Assembly (NCBI GenBank): GCA_024244685.1
Contig: JAAEOJ010000057.1
Span: 24,730 to 88,729 of the forward strand
DNA: 64,000 nucleotides
Source: Mycoplasma sp.
Lineage (GTDB): Bacteria > Bacillota_I > Bacilli_A > Mycoplasmatales > Metamycoplasmataceae
Direction of reading: 5' to 3'
Each line of letters opens with the position of its first letter. The stretch's first letter is position 1. Shown here one piece after another: positions 31,857 through 42,764 of this stretch. The position numbers and the translations under genes are program-made. Under the pieces are notes generated by a model, which saw only the letters and a list, made by a program, of their open reading frames with translations, was not told the DNA's origin and searched no databases.

Positions 31857-32429
31857 TTAATCTTGCAAAATTTTTATAAGTTCTTCTTGTAAATTATTAA
31901 TTTTTACTTTTGTTAATTTACTATTTCTAGCAATTGATATTCCACCTGTTTCTTCAGATACTATAATTGTGATTGAATCTGATTGTTCAGATATTCCCAA
32001 TGCAGCACGATGACGTGCACCATATTTATTATTTACTGATGCTTGAGTTATTTTAAAATATGTTGCAACATATTTAATTTTTCCACCTTCTATAATTAAA
32101 GCTCCATCATGCAATGGTGATTTTTTATTAAAAATTGAAATTATGAGTAATGATGAAATATTAGCATTTATAAGTATTCCATCGGTTCTTAATTTATCTA
32201 AATTATCTTTATTAACTAATGTAATTATAGCGCCTGTTTTTGTTTCTGATAATTGAAGTACAGATTCATATAATTGGTGAATTAAACGGAGTTGCGTTGA
32301 ACTTCCTAAAGAATTAAATTTATTTGTTTTAAATAATCATATAAGTAAGCGAGTTATGTGAGGTAATAAAATTATTAATAATATAATAACTGAAATTACT
32401 GTTATTGTTTCTAACATTGTTTGATTCAT
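31857..32429 (-). CDS. cdaM: Diadenylate cyclase, one-membrane-helix type
   Basis: Makes c-di-AMP from two ATP. 190 residues: a single N-terminal membrane helix (about 8-32), then the DAC domain with DGA (108-110, in SPLHDGALII), the RHR motif (139-141, YGARHRAALG) and SEETGGISIA. The one-helix layout is like CdaM described in Mycoplasma pneumoniae, rather than the three-helix CdaA of Bacillus. An AGGGAGG lies 10 bases before the ATG, inside the last codons of the preceding GGDEF/EAL-like gene, so the two are cotranscribed. In related bacteria c-di-AMP controls potassium and osmolyte transport. Confidence 0.94.
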
Positions 32430-32433
32430 ATAT

Positions 32434-34365
32434 TTATTCACCTCCCTTATTTTTTATATATTCTATATATATTTTATCTTTTTTATTAAAATTTGTTGGA
32501 TATAATTCTGATTTATTAAATAAACTACCACCAACATTATTGATTTTAAATTCTAATGCCATTTTTAATTCTTCTAATGAAGATATTTTATGAGCTATAG
32601 AAGTAATATTATTTTGCTTACAAATACTTAATGTTTTTTTTAATTCTGATTTATTTAAATCATTTAAATCTAAAAAGATATATTCGAAATCAATCCATTC
32701 TACTTTTTTTATTTTTTCTGCTCTATCACAATTTATGATACCAAATGTCATACCCAAATTTTTTAAATAATTTATTTTTGAAATCATTATTTCTTTTTTA
32801 TTCACTTTTAATAAAGAGTTTATATTTAATAAACAAATTAAATTTAATGCCGATTGTTTGAATCTATGAATAGAAGAAATAAATTCTTCAGCATTAAAAT
32901 CTATTGAGTTAATTATTGAAGCATGATATTGAAATGCTATTTTATTATTTGTCCAACTGTTTGAACTTATGATAGATTTTGCTGAAATATATTTTTTTAA
33001 GATATTTAATTTACCAATTTCTTTTGCATATTTAAATGAACCATCTAATGAAATTAATCCACCACTAGCAATTATTGTTTTTGCATAGTTGCAAATAGTA
33101 TTTTTATTATTAATATTAATTATAGGATAATATTTTTGAGATATAAAAGGTATATCAATATTTTTAACTAAAATTTCTATATCTTTATAATCTCTTATTT
33201 TATTTCTTTCTAAAGCTGGATCATATAAAGTTACGTTATTTAAAGTATTATGTCATTTTGCGTTTTTTAGTGCTAAAGCTGACTTTTCTATCATTTTTTG
33301 AATTGAACATTCTTGTATACCATATATAATAGCTCCACCTTTAACTGTAGCTGTTGCACCATTTAAAGAATTTTTTAATTTATAAAATTTACTAATTTTA
33401 GTAATTTTATTTTCTATAATAGAAAGGGCGTCTCTTCCTATTCTATTTTTACTTGAATTATTATTAATAATATTTTTGATGACTATTTTTTCTTTTGTTT
33501 TAATAAACAAACCTCATTTATTTGAATCCACTTTAAAGAAAATGGCACCTTTTTTTAATAAAGAGTTTTCAAGATTAGATAAAACAAAAGGAGTTAATTT
33601 TTTTATTGTTTTTTTATTTGTTATATCTCACTTAATTTGAAACAATAAGAAAATACCTTGATTTAAATTATATTTTTTTATGTGCTTTTGTATTTCAAAG
33701 TTAGTATGACCTTCTCTAAAATAATTTCCATGAACATATTTAGAACTTTTATATAAACTGGTTGCTGATTCAAAAAATAAAGTTAATCGACAAATCCCAA
33801 AAATAATAATAAGTGAAATAATAAATGGCAATACACTACTTATAATGAAAAACTTATTTAATAATATTCCTGTAATAACAGTTGATATAACTCAGAATAT
33901 AACTAAATTTGAAAGTAAAAAAATAAATAATAAAAATAGTGTAGTATTTTGTTTGAAAAAATTAGATGATATATTTATTATAATCATAGATGCAAAAGTT
34001 AAAGATAAAATATAATAAAAATTAATTAAATTATCATAATCCGTATTATTAAAGAAAAAAAGAGTAAATAAAATAATACCTATTAAAGAATAACAACTAA
34101 CAATAGCGCTGTTAAAAAATGAAATTGATAATCCTATAGCAATAAATAAATAAGGGCTGTACATTTGATTTGAATTTTGCATCCAAAATTGAAAAATAAT
34201 TGCAATTGATGAATAAAGAGTTCCTTTAATAAATTCTATTATTTGAACTGGTAATTTTAATTGAATAAAAAATCTTGAAGTTATAAAAATACCAATAATA
34301 AAATAACTTACAATAAAAGTTAAACAAAATAAAAATAATATTAATATATTTATAAAAATAGCCAT
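32434..34365 (-). CDS. Membrane protein with degenerate GGDEF and EAL domains
   Basis: 643 residues in one frame through at least six UGA codons. Seen: six or so membrane segments (1-185); a GGDEF-like region (about 225-370) where the GGDEF loop reads SNKWG; an EAL-like region (about 385-640). The EAL fold is traceable through SQKYYPIINI (family yyQPIv), SGGLISLDGSFKYAKEIGKL, IAFQYHASIINS, LGMTFGIINCD (family iaiDDFG), YIFLDLNDLN and TSIAHKISSLEELKMAL (family viAEGVE). The E-A-L triplet, the metal-binding Glu/Asp residues and the DDFG are replaced. So no c-di-GMP synthesis or hydrolysis is expected; a sensor or binding role is more likely. First gene of the unit with cdaM and mgtE. Confidence 0.78.
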
Positions 34366-34371
34366 AATTAT

Positions 34372-34377
34372 ATTATA
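34372..34377 (-). promoter_or_regulatory. -10 box, leaderless type (GGDEF/EAL-like gene)
   Basis: TATAAT, six bases, then the ATG at 34365; no Shine-Dalgarno. It would drive the three-gene unit ending with mgtE and tRNA-Ser. Confidence 0.6.
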
Positions 34378-34421
34378 CATAACTACTTTATAAGTTACAT
34401 TTATAAAAATGAAATAAAAAA

Positions 34422-34822
34422 TGGTGGAGATGCCGGGAGTTGAACCCGGGTCCACACAAACTTCAATCTAAGTACTTCTACAGTTTATTTTTCTTTATCT
34501 ATTACTTATTTTGAACTAAAGAAAACAAAAATTTCAAATAAGTTCTTACTTAAATTTCGTTGTATTTTAGTAAGATCCATACAACTACCCCTTGAATATA
34601 ATAAGCTATAATACCTCCAAGGAAAAAGTATTTTCGCTTTAGCTGCCAAGTATTGTTAGGCGAATGCTAATTGTTTTGAAGCAGTTTTGGCAATAAATAG
34701 ATCTTTGTCATTAACTACATCTTGTTTTTTTGAATTTGCATTTAACAAATGTCTAGCCCTTAAGGTTTGGAGACCACTGCAATACAAAGGAAAAGTAGGT
34801 CTGTCGAATCCATTTCATCCCC
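34422..34822 (-). ncRNA. ssrA: Transfer-messenger RNA (tmRNA)
   Basis: About 401 bases. The 5' end GGGGATGAAATGGATTCGAC and the 3' T-arm GGGTTCAACTCCC with encoded CCA form the tRNA-like part. The tag reading frame runs from 34739 down to a TAA at 34656 and encodes 27 residues starting ANSKKQDVV and ending KQLAFA, a mollicute-type ending. It rescues stalled ribosomes with SmpB, whose gene is 62 bases upstream. Confidence 0.96.
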
Positions 34823-34851
34823 ATAATTAAAACAATTTATGTTTCATAAAT

Positions 34852-34857
34852 ATTATA
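34852..34857 (-). promoter_or_regulatory. -10 box of ssrA
   Basis: TATAAT 30 bases before the tmRNA 5' end, in the gap after smpB; implies a short 5' precursor. Confidence 0.45.
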
Positions 34858-34884
34858 CTTTTTTTAATCGATTTTCTAAAAAAT

Positions 34885-35322
34885 TTAAATATTATATTCC
34901 TTTTTAATTTTTCTAGAAATATCTCTTTGTTTTATTGTTTCACGTTTATCTATTTTTGTTTTACCTTTTGCTAATGCTATATCAACTTTAACAAAACCTT
35001 TATTTGATAACTTAAGAGAAACAGCAATTAAAGACATTCCTTTTTGTTGAACTCCAATTTTTAATTTTTTTAGTTGATTTTTATGCAATAATAATTTTTT
35101 GCTTCTCATTTCATCGCCATTAACATTCATAAATAAGTCTATATGCATACCTTGCAAATAAGCTTCTTTATTTTTGAAATTAACAAAAGCCCCTTTAATT
35201 TGAACTTTTCCTGCTCTTATTGATTTAACTTCTCAACCCAGGAGTTCAATGCCGGCCTCTATTCTATCTTTAAGTTCATAAGAATAGTGTGCAAGTTTAT
35301 TTTTTGCTATTATTTTATGCAT
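34885..35322 (-). CDS. smpB: tmRNA-binding protein SmpB
   Basis: Delivers tmRNA to the empty A site. 145 residues with one UGA Trp (LLGWEVKS). Seen: IIAKNKLAHYSYELKDRIEAGIEL, GWEVKSIRAGKVQIKGAFV, the KLLLHKNQLKKL segment and the basic C-terminal tail DKRETIKQRDISRKIKKE. AAGGAG precedes the ATG. It follows rnr and precedes ssrA, a common Gram-positive order. Confidence 0.96.
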
Positions 35323-35345
35323 CTATATCTCCTTAAATATTTAGT

Positions 35346-37424
35346 CTATTGTTTTTGCATATCTGCCAATAATAAGTCTATTTTACCTTCAGATTTATTT
35401 GTTTTATTTACTATTACTTCAACTGTATCACCAATTGTAATTTCTCTTGTTTTGGACTTAAGTTTAAAACCATTTTTTGATAACTCATACTTACCATCAA
35501 TTAATGAAGATATGTGAACTAATCCATCTACTTTATTAGGAAATTCTACAAAAAATCCAAACTTTGCCATTGAAACAATTTGCCCTTTTAATTTTTTTCC
35601 GATAAATTTTTCAAAAAATTCAGCTTTTTTAATATCAGAAACTTTTCTTTCTAGTTCTATTGCTTTTTGTTCTGAATCGGAGTTACTTTTAGCTATTTGA
35701 TCTAATATACTATCAAAATGCCTAGTCATGTTTGGTTTATTATCAAAGAAATATGTTCTCAACATTCTATGAACCATTAAATCAGGATATCTTCTAATAG
35801 GAGAAGTAAAGTGAGTGTAGTTTTTTGATGCTAATCCAAAATGACCTATATTTTCTTTTTGATAAATTGCTTTTGACATTGTTCTTAACATCATTATTTT
35901 CAAGAAATCATCAAAACGTTTTCTTTTAAGTTGTTCTATTACATTAGCAAATTCCTTTGGCTCCGGATTATCTGGAATAGATAAGTTTAATCCTAATGTT
36001 TTTAAAACTTCTGTTAATGAAGAGGTCCTTTCCATCTCTGGTTTATCATGAATCCTATAAATAAAAGCTAATTTTTTTGATGCCACATGTTCTGCAACTG
36101 TTTCATTTGCACGCACCATAAAATCTTCAATCATCATTTCTGAAAAACCTCTATTTCTAATAACAATATCAATTGTTTTTCCAACTTCATCTAAAACTAA
36201 TTTAGATTCATTTATATCAAAATCAATATAACCTTGTTCTTTTTTGTATTTTCTGATTTTGGTTGTAAGTTCTTTAGAAATCATTAACATATTAACCAAT
36301 TTTTTATTATCATATTTTTTTTTGCCTTCATAAAATTCATTTACATCTTTATAAGTTAATCTATATTTTGAATTTATAATAGCAGGATAAATATCATAAG
36401 AGACTGTTTCTCCACTTGAATTTATTTCTATTTCACAAGAAACAACAAATCTATCTACATTTGGATTCAATGAACATATTCCGTTAGATAATTTTTCAGG
36501 AAGCATTGGTATAACTCTATCAGCAAGATAAACTGAAGTCCCTCTTTTTAATGCTTCTTCATCAATAAAGCTTCCTTCTTTAACATAATGAGTTACATCA
36601 GCAATATGAACACCTAAAATATAATTTCCGTTTTTTAACTTTGAAACTTCAATAGCATCATCAAAATCTTTTGTATCATCACCATCTATCGTAATAACAA
36701 GTCTTTCTCTAATATCTTTTCTGCCTTTTTTTTCTTCTTTATCAATAGTATTAGGTATTTTTTGAGCTTCTTTTAAAACTTCTTCAGGAAATTTTCAAGA
36801 TATTCCTGATTGTTCAATGTTAGATTGAATAAATACTTTAGCATCATCTTTATGACCTATGGTTGATATTAAATCAATAATTATTTCATTTGGTTTATAC
36901 TCAATTATTTTTACTTTTATTATGTAATTTTCATTTAGTTTAGAAGTATCTAAAAATCTATACCTATTAATAAACTTACCATCAATAGTTTTAAAACCTC
37001 ATTTTTTACCAAACTTTTCTGGAATACCAACTAATGTTTTTGTTTTTCTTTTTAATATTTTAATTACTTTTCCTGTCCTTTTGGTTTTATCTGTTGAATC
37101 TTCATAATATTTAATAACTACTTCATCTCTATCGAAAGCATTTAAAGTGTCTTTTGGTCCAATAAAAATAGAATTTTCACCTTCAATATCAACAAAACCA
37201 AACCCTTTTGGATTAACTCTAATTTCTCCAAAAGTTTCTTTAATTTTATTTGGTTTTATAAAACTACCATCATTCATTATAAAAATTTTTCCATCTTTTG
37301 AAAGCGATATTAAAAATTTAGATAAAATTTTATTATCTTCTCTTTTTATTTTTAATTTTTTAGCTAAAGCAATAAAATTCTGTGGTTGTTCATTTATTAC
37401 TGAAAGTATTTTTTTTTCATTCAT
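35346..37424 (-). CDS. rnr: Ribonuclease R
   Basis: 3'-5' exoribonuclease of the RNB family; degrades structured and tmRNA-tagged messages. 692 residues, stop TAG. Seen: N-terminal winged helix (1-60), cold-shock OB domain (NPKGFGFVDIEGENSIFIG), RNB catalytic core with the Asp cluster in DGDDTKDFDDAIEV-type sequence and GLASKNYTHFTSPIRRYPDLMVHR, and the C-terminal S1 domain (SMAKFGFFVEF, VDGLVHIS). Its ATG lies two bases after the secG stop. Confidence 0.95.
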
Positions 37425-37425
37425 A

Positions 37426-37656
37426 TTACATATAAAATCTTACAATTATTGAAGCCAACATAAAACAAATACCTAAAATCATCATAGTTCATTTTAAAGC
37501 TTTTTTAGAACCTTGTTCTTTTGATACTTTAAATAAATCAAGATCAGAAGAACCAACCAATGCCCCTGAAAAACCTTGCGAATCTCCAGACATTAATAAA
37601 GAAATTATTATTGTAACTAATGATAAAAATATCAATATGATTAATAGTGCAAGCAT
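37426..37656 (-). CDS. secG: Preprotein translocase subunit SecG
   Basis: 76 residues, two membrane helices. Seen: LALLIILIFLSLVTIIISLLM, the conserved GDSQGFSGAL and a second helix with one UGA Trp (LKWTMMILG). Works with SecYE and SecA. AGGAGG lies seven bases before the ATG. The secG-rnr-smpB-ssrA order is the common Firmicutes one. Confidence 0.94.
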
Positions 37657-37670
37657 TTATTCCTCCTTAT

Positions 37671-38690
37671 CTATAGTATTAAGATTAAAATTCAGCCAAT
37701 AATATATATTAGTGCAATAATAGCAGGAAATAATATATAAAGAAATTTATTCTTAATCTTCTTTGAAATTATAGCAAATATTCCAAGAAACATTAACATT
37801 AAAGAAGTTGCAATAGCTATTTCTCAAACTTTTCCACTACTTTTAACAATAGGACCACCTGTATAAGCCATATCTCCATAAAAAATTAATGATAAATTAA
37901 ATATTTGCGAACCTATTATAGAACCAATTGCTGCTATTGGCTGTTTATTTATTATTAATACAAATAAAGAAACTATTTCAGGCATAGCTGTTGTCATGGA
38001 AAGTAAAATTCCTCCTGCTGATTCACTTTTTAATTTATAAGTATCCTTCATACCATCAACTATAATATTTAAAAAAAATGCCGAAATTAATAACAATAAT
38101 GAATATATAATAAATCCAAATATACCTTTTTTAATTGAAATATTCAATATTTTTTTTTCACTTTTATCTTCTTCTCCATATTTATAAGATAAAAATACAT
38201 AAATCAAATAAGTTATAAAAAATATAAATGGCAATATTCCTATTACAAATTTACCCTCTACTCCTATCGAAAAATCATCGCCTATACCTAGTACAATTGC
38301 AACTATTATAGATAGTATCATAGAAAAAAATATTGAGAACTTTGTTCATGTACCTAGTTTTTTTATAAACATTTGTCTAAAGAAAATTATAGATGCAATT
38401 GCAATTGCAAATGTAGAAAAAAAGTTTGCTCCAATATCATCTGCCAAACCTATTGCAGGAGTTCCATTGCGAGCTTGAATGATTTCAGTTGATAATTCAG
38501 TTAATGAAGTAGACGCAGAAATTAAAGTCCCTCCAATAAAAGCTCCTCCCAATCTAGTTTTTTCAATAATTACTTCAGCATATTTAACCATCTTATATGA
38601 AAATAAAAAAGTTAATAGTGATGCTGGTATAAATCACATTCAAAATAATGATGGATTATTAATTCCTGGTATTTTTTCAATAAAATTCAT
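37671..38690 (-). CDS. CaCA-family (Na+/Ca2+ exchanger-like) cation antiporter
   Basis: 339 residues, stop TAG, about ten membrane segments. Seen: the two inverted alpha repeats, GGTLISASTSLTELSTEI (first) and GGILLSMTTAMPEIVSL (second), each with the conserved acidic residue of the CaCA family, plus GADDIGANFFSTFA and GSIIGSQIFNLSL. Exports Ca2+ or other cations against Na+ or H+. The ion is not decided by sequence alone. Leaderless-type promoter; secG follows 15 bases later. Confidence 0.88.
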
Positions 38691-38696
38691 ATAAAT

Positions 38697-38702
38697 ATTA
38701 TA
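38697..38702 (-). promoter_or_regulatory. -10 box, leaderless type (CaCA gene)
   Basis: TATAAT, six bases, then the ATG at 38690; no Shine-Dalgarno. Confidence 0.6.
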
Positions 38703-38738
38703 TACCTATAATATATTTAGTATAAAAAAGACTTATAA

Positions 38739-38765
38739 AAAAATAGTTACTCTTCAACTATTTTT
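38739..38765 (-). terminator. whiA terminator overlapping its stop
   Basis: Ten-base arms AAAAATAGTT/AACTATTTTT with a seven-base loop; the whiA stop lies within it and a T run follows on the minus strand. Confidence 0.8.
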
Positions 38766-39571
38766 CTTAATTTAATTAATCAGTGGTTTAATCCGCTTCT
38801 AGTTTTTTTTATTCCTTTTTCTTCTAATAAAATTACTAATTCCGCCAAAGAAGAAAAGGGGTTTTGTTTTTTTAATTCAAAAAATATTAATTCATTTTTA
38901 TTAAATTTATCCTTTAAATTATTATTTATAATATATTTATAATTTTCTAAATGATATGAAGAAGCTATAGAGAGTTTTTCTTGATTATGTGAATCTAAAT
39001 TAGAATACCTATTTAAATGATTAGAATAATCTCTTTGTATTCTAATATCTTCAAAAATAATCAAAGAATTTGTTGCTTGAATTGCTTTTAAGAAATCAGA
39101 TATCATATCTGCTTTTTTTAAATAAATAACTCAATTCATTCTACGTTTAATAATTGTAAAAGAAAAATTATATTTATATAGATAATCAACAACTTTTTTT
39201 GCTTGTTCTTTATAATAAAATTGTATTTCTAAATGATATGAAGTTGTATTAGGATCAGAAACCGAACCTCCTCCAACAAAAATACCGGCAAAATAATAAC
39301 CGGGTTGCTTAATTGTAGGTGATATTTCAAAATCATTATTATTAATTTCTATTCAATTTTTATTCTTTTTATTTGTTAAATTTTTTATATTAAGTTGAAA
39401 AAGTAGCTCCCTAACTTCTTTAGAAATAAAGTTGTTGTTTAATTTAATTATGATTGATTCTTTAAATATTTCCGCCGAAGAAATAATTAAACCACTTATA
39501 AAAGCATTAGCTTGCTCTTTATTGAATTCTTGATTAAGTATTTCTTTTTTTACATCAATTGAAAATGACAT
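38747..39571 (-). CDS. whiA: DNA-binding protein WhiA
   Basis: 274 residues with several UGA codons. Seen: N-terminal LAGLIDADG-like fold (SFSIDVKKEILN, FAGIFVGGGSVSDPNTTSYHLEI), RIQRDYSNHLNRYSNLDSHNQEK, and the C-terminal HTH of the family (LAELVILLEEKGIKKTRSGLNHWLIKLRKI). WhiA affects cell division and metabolism in Bacillus and, in mycoplasmas, has been linked to ribosomal protein gene control. GGAGGG precedes the ATG. Last gene of hprK-lgt-trxB-whiA. Confidence 0.93.
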
Positions 39572-39616
39572 ATTCCCTCCTGATTTTAGTGTATCGTAAT
39601 TATACAAAAATACAAT

Positions 39617-40519
39617 CTATAATTCATTAATTATTTTTTTAGCAGCAATTGTCCCATCAGAACAAGCCGTAGTTATTTGTCTAATATCTTTAGACCTAAT
39701 ATCTCCAATAGCATAAATTCCTATTTTAGAAGTTTGCATAAATTCATCAGTCTTGATAAAACCATTTTTATTTGTTATATTTAATTTTGAAACAAAATCG
39801 GAAACGGGTATGTATCCTATATAAGGAAAAATAGCTTTTATTTGCATTTCTTTTTCTTCTCCGTTTTCTAAAAACTTAATTGATTCTAATTCATTATCAC
39901 CAATTAATTTGGTTATTTTTGATTTCATATGTATAGTAACATTTTCTTTAGATTTTAATAAATCAACTTCTTTTGCATCAGCATGAAAAAAATCATCAAA
40001 TACAAATACATGAACTTCTCTTGAAGAAGATGCTAAGTATGAAGCTTCTTCAATTGCAGAATTACCTCCACCAATAATTCCGCAAACTTCGCCTTTATAA
40101 AGAGGACCATCACAAATAGCACAATAAGAAATCCCTTTATGATTATATTCTTCTATTCTATTTATATCAGGGATTCTGGATACCATACCTGTAGCAATGA
40201 TAACTTTTTTAGCATATAATTCAGAATCATCTTTTAAAATAACTATTTGTTCATTTGGTCCATTATTTTTTATTTCTTTAACTTCTCCATATTTATATTC
40301 AACGCCATTTTCTTTTACTTGATTAAACATAGATATAGCCAAATCTGGACCGCTAATAGTTGAAAATCCAGGATAATTCTCTATCTTAAAAGTGGTCACC
40401 ATTTTACCTCCTGGAGCACCTTTTTCTATAATTGCTGTTTTAAGGTTGGATCTAGATGCATAAATAGACGCAGTCATTCCTCCAGGTCCAGCTCCTATTA
40501 CTAATAAATCATATTTCAT
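39617..40519 (-). CDS. trxB: Thioredoxin reductase
   Basis: FAD/NADPH enzyme reducing thioredoxin. 300 residues, usual length. Seen: FAD-binding GAGPGGMTASIYASR (9-23), redox pair Cys133-Cys136 in SYCAICDG, NADPH-binding GGGNSAIEEASYLA, and GIYAIGDIRSKDIRQI near the end. Lies between lgt and whiA. Confidence 0.97.
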   Translation of the reverse strand: MKYDLLVIGAGPGGMTASIYASRSNLKTAIIEKGAPGGKMVTTFKIENYPGFSTISGPDLAISMFNQVKENGVEYKYGEVKEIKNNGPNEQIVILKDDSELYAKKVIIATGMVSRIPDINRIEEYNHKGISYCAICDGPLYKGEVCGIIGGGNSAIEEASYLASSSREVHVFVFDDFFHADAKEVDLLKSKENVTIHMKSKITKLIGDNELESIKFLENGEEKEMQIKAIFPYIGYIPVSDFVSKLNITNKNGFIKTDEFMQTSKIGIYAIGDIRSKDIRQITTACSDGTIAAKKIINEL

Positions 40520-40533
40520 AACTTTCTCTCTTT

Positions 40534-41826
40534 CTATTTAAATTTACTTCTTTCTTGTTTTCTAACTCAAATGTATGTTCTAAATTTTCAATTCATACTT
40601 TTAAATTTGCTATATTTTTTAATGTTTATGTTTTGTTTTTTATTATATTCATCTTTTGAAAACATTAAGTTTCAAGCATAAGAAATTAATAAAACTATTT
40701 TTTGTAAAAAAACCATAAATATATTACCTTTAATTAAATTTTGTTTTTTCTCTTTACGTTTTTGAGCTTCATCTTTTTTATTTTTTGCAGTTAATGCAGA
40801 TCATAAACTACTAAAGAAAACTGCTATTTTGAATGCTCATATAATAAAAAATATTCTTTGTTCAATTTTTATTCTTATGTATTTTTGTTTTTTTGGTAAA
40901 TATTTTTTTATTTTTTTTATTTTTTTATTTTTAATTGCTATAACAAAAGCAACTATTCATCTAGTTCAACTTAAATAAGCATTTAATATTAAAAGAATAC
41001 CAATAATAATATAAACGATAGATATGAATATACCTGAATTTAATTTACCTCACATCATAGCATCTTTTTGTGTTCTCATTGGTTCCATAATTAGTCTAAC
41101 AATTCCATATCAAGTAAAATACATTCCTCCTGTTGTTCCTGGTTTTTGTCAATTAAATATATTAAAAACAAAAACAATTAAAATAGCACCAATTATAGAA
41201 GTTAATGATTCATAGAAAAATAAAGGTACGCGATAATGACCATCTATAAACATATTATCCGAAATAAATTCACCTAATCATTTTGATGTGGAACCATCTT
41301 GATCAATTTTTCCATATACTTCATGATTTGCAAAATTACCCCAACGACCAATTGCTTGCCCTATTAATACTGCAGGTAATATATAATCCAAAGCAGTTTT
41401 TACATCAATACTTTTTCTTTTTGTTGTTAAAAATATTATTCCAGCAATTGCAGCTCCAATTACTGCTCCATGAATGGATAAACCTCCTTCTCATATTTTA
41501 TATCAATCTCTTGATGCTACAAAACCACTATAAAGTTTTTTATCTGTAGCAGCATAAATAACATGCCATAAACGAGAACATATTACAGCTGTTGGTATTA
41601 CTATAAGAATTAATACTTGAAGGTGTTCTGTTGAATATTTTTGTCTCTTTCAAAAATAAAAAATTGTAAGAATTGAAAGTAATATAGCAGAAGCTATAGC
41701 TAATGAATATGCATGCACACTATAATTACCTATTTTAAATGCAACAGCTGGTCCATTTGTTCCATTATCTCCTATTATTCAATTAGGAGAAGTTTTTCCT
41801 GGGGCTGGCAATAAATTATTTTTCAT
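40534..41826 (-). CDS. lgt: Prolipoprotein diacylglyceryl transferase with long C-terminal extension
   Basis: Transfers diacylglycerol to the Cys of lipoprotein precursors in the membrane. 430 residues, 14 or more UGA Trp codons, stop TAG; I checked the whole frame codon by codon. Seen: about seven membrane segments, HAYSLAIASAILLS, the signature GLSIHGAVIGAAIAG and GQAIGRWGNFANHEVYG (Lgt motif), PLFFYESL. The family usually ends near residue 290; here about 140 further residues follow, very Lys/Arg-rich with two or three hydrophobic stretches. AGAGGTG precedes the ATG, which overlaps the region of the hprK stop. Confidence 0.95.
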
Positions 41827-41827
41827 T

Positions 41828-42736
41828 TTAAACACCTCTTATTCTTTTTGTTATTTCTTTTAACGGTTTATGACCTTGTTTATCAGCTATAAATAAATTA
41901 ACAGCAGCAATAATTAATGAAGTTACAGATTTCCCTTGTTTAACAGGAACAATAACTTTTGGAATTTTTGATCCTAGAATTTCAAAATAATTTTTTTTAA
42001 TTCCAAGTCTATCTTCATTATCTTTTTTATTATCATTTTCAACTAATTCAATAACTAATTGAATTTCAGTTTTTTCCCTTATTGTTCTAGTTCCATAAAT
42101 ATAAGGAACATCTATTAATCCAAGTCCTCTAACTTCTAAAAATCCATTCGTTATCTCTGAAGGAGCACCTATAAATTTAGTTCCTATACGTTTAATTATT
42201 ACTGTATCATCTGAAATAAAATTAAACCCAGCTTGAATTAACTCAATTACAGCTTCTGATTTACCGATTCCTGAATTACCATTAATCATTACACCAACTC
42301 CATCAATCTCAACAAGACATGCATGAACTCTTTCACTTGGAGCGAATTCTTCTGCTAATTGTATTGATAATAAAGAAGAAATTTCTGAAACATGAATGTC
42401 AGTGCTTGCCATAGGAACATTATATTTATTACAAATTTTTAATATTTCTTCTTTAAGACTTTCTTTAATTCCTGTAGATAAAATTAAAAGAGGTGGACAT
42501 ACAGAAAGGACTCTGTCTATATTTTTTAAGCTTTCTTCTTTTGAAAAATTATCAAATCAACTTTGTTCTTTTGTACCTCAAATAATAATATTCTTCTGAT
42601 TTTTAGAAACATGAAATCCATTAAGTTCTAAACCAGCACGATAAATACCAGGAGCAGTAATGTTAATGTATTCTTTAATATTTTCTTTATTTTTAATTGG
42701 TATGCCCAAATTTTTTAATAAATCTTTAGCTGTCAT
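41828..42736 (-). CDS. hprK: HPr kinase/phosphorylase
   Basis: Phosphorylates and dephosphorylates HPr at Ser46. 302 residues. Seen: N-terminal regulatory domain, His138 in ERVHACLVEI, Walker A GNSGIGKS (153-160), EVRGLGLIDVPYIYG, and the C-terminal KQGKSVTSLIIAAVNLF. AAGGAG precedes the ATG. The lgt gene follows two bases later, the classic hprK-lgt pair. Confidence 0.96.
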
Positions 42737-42764
42737 ATTTTCTCCTTATTTAATATATTTATAT

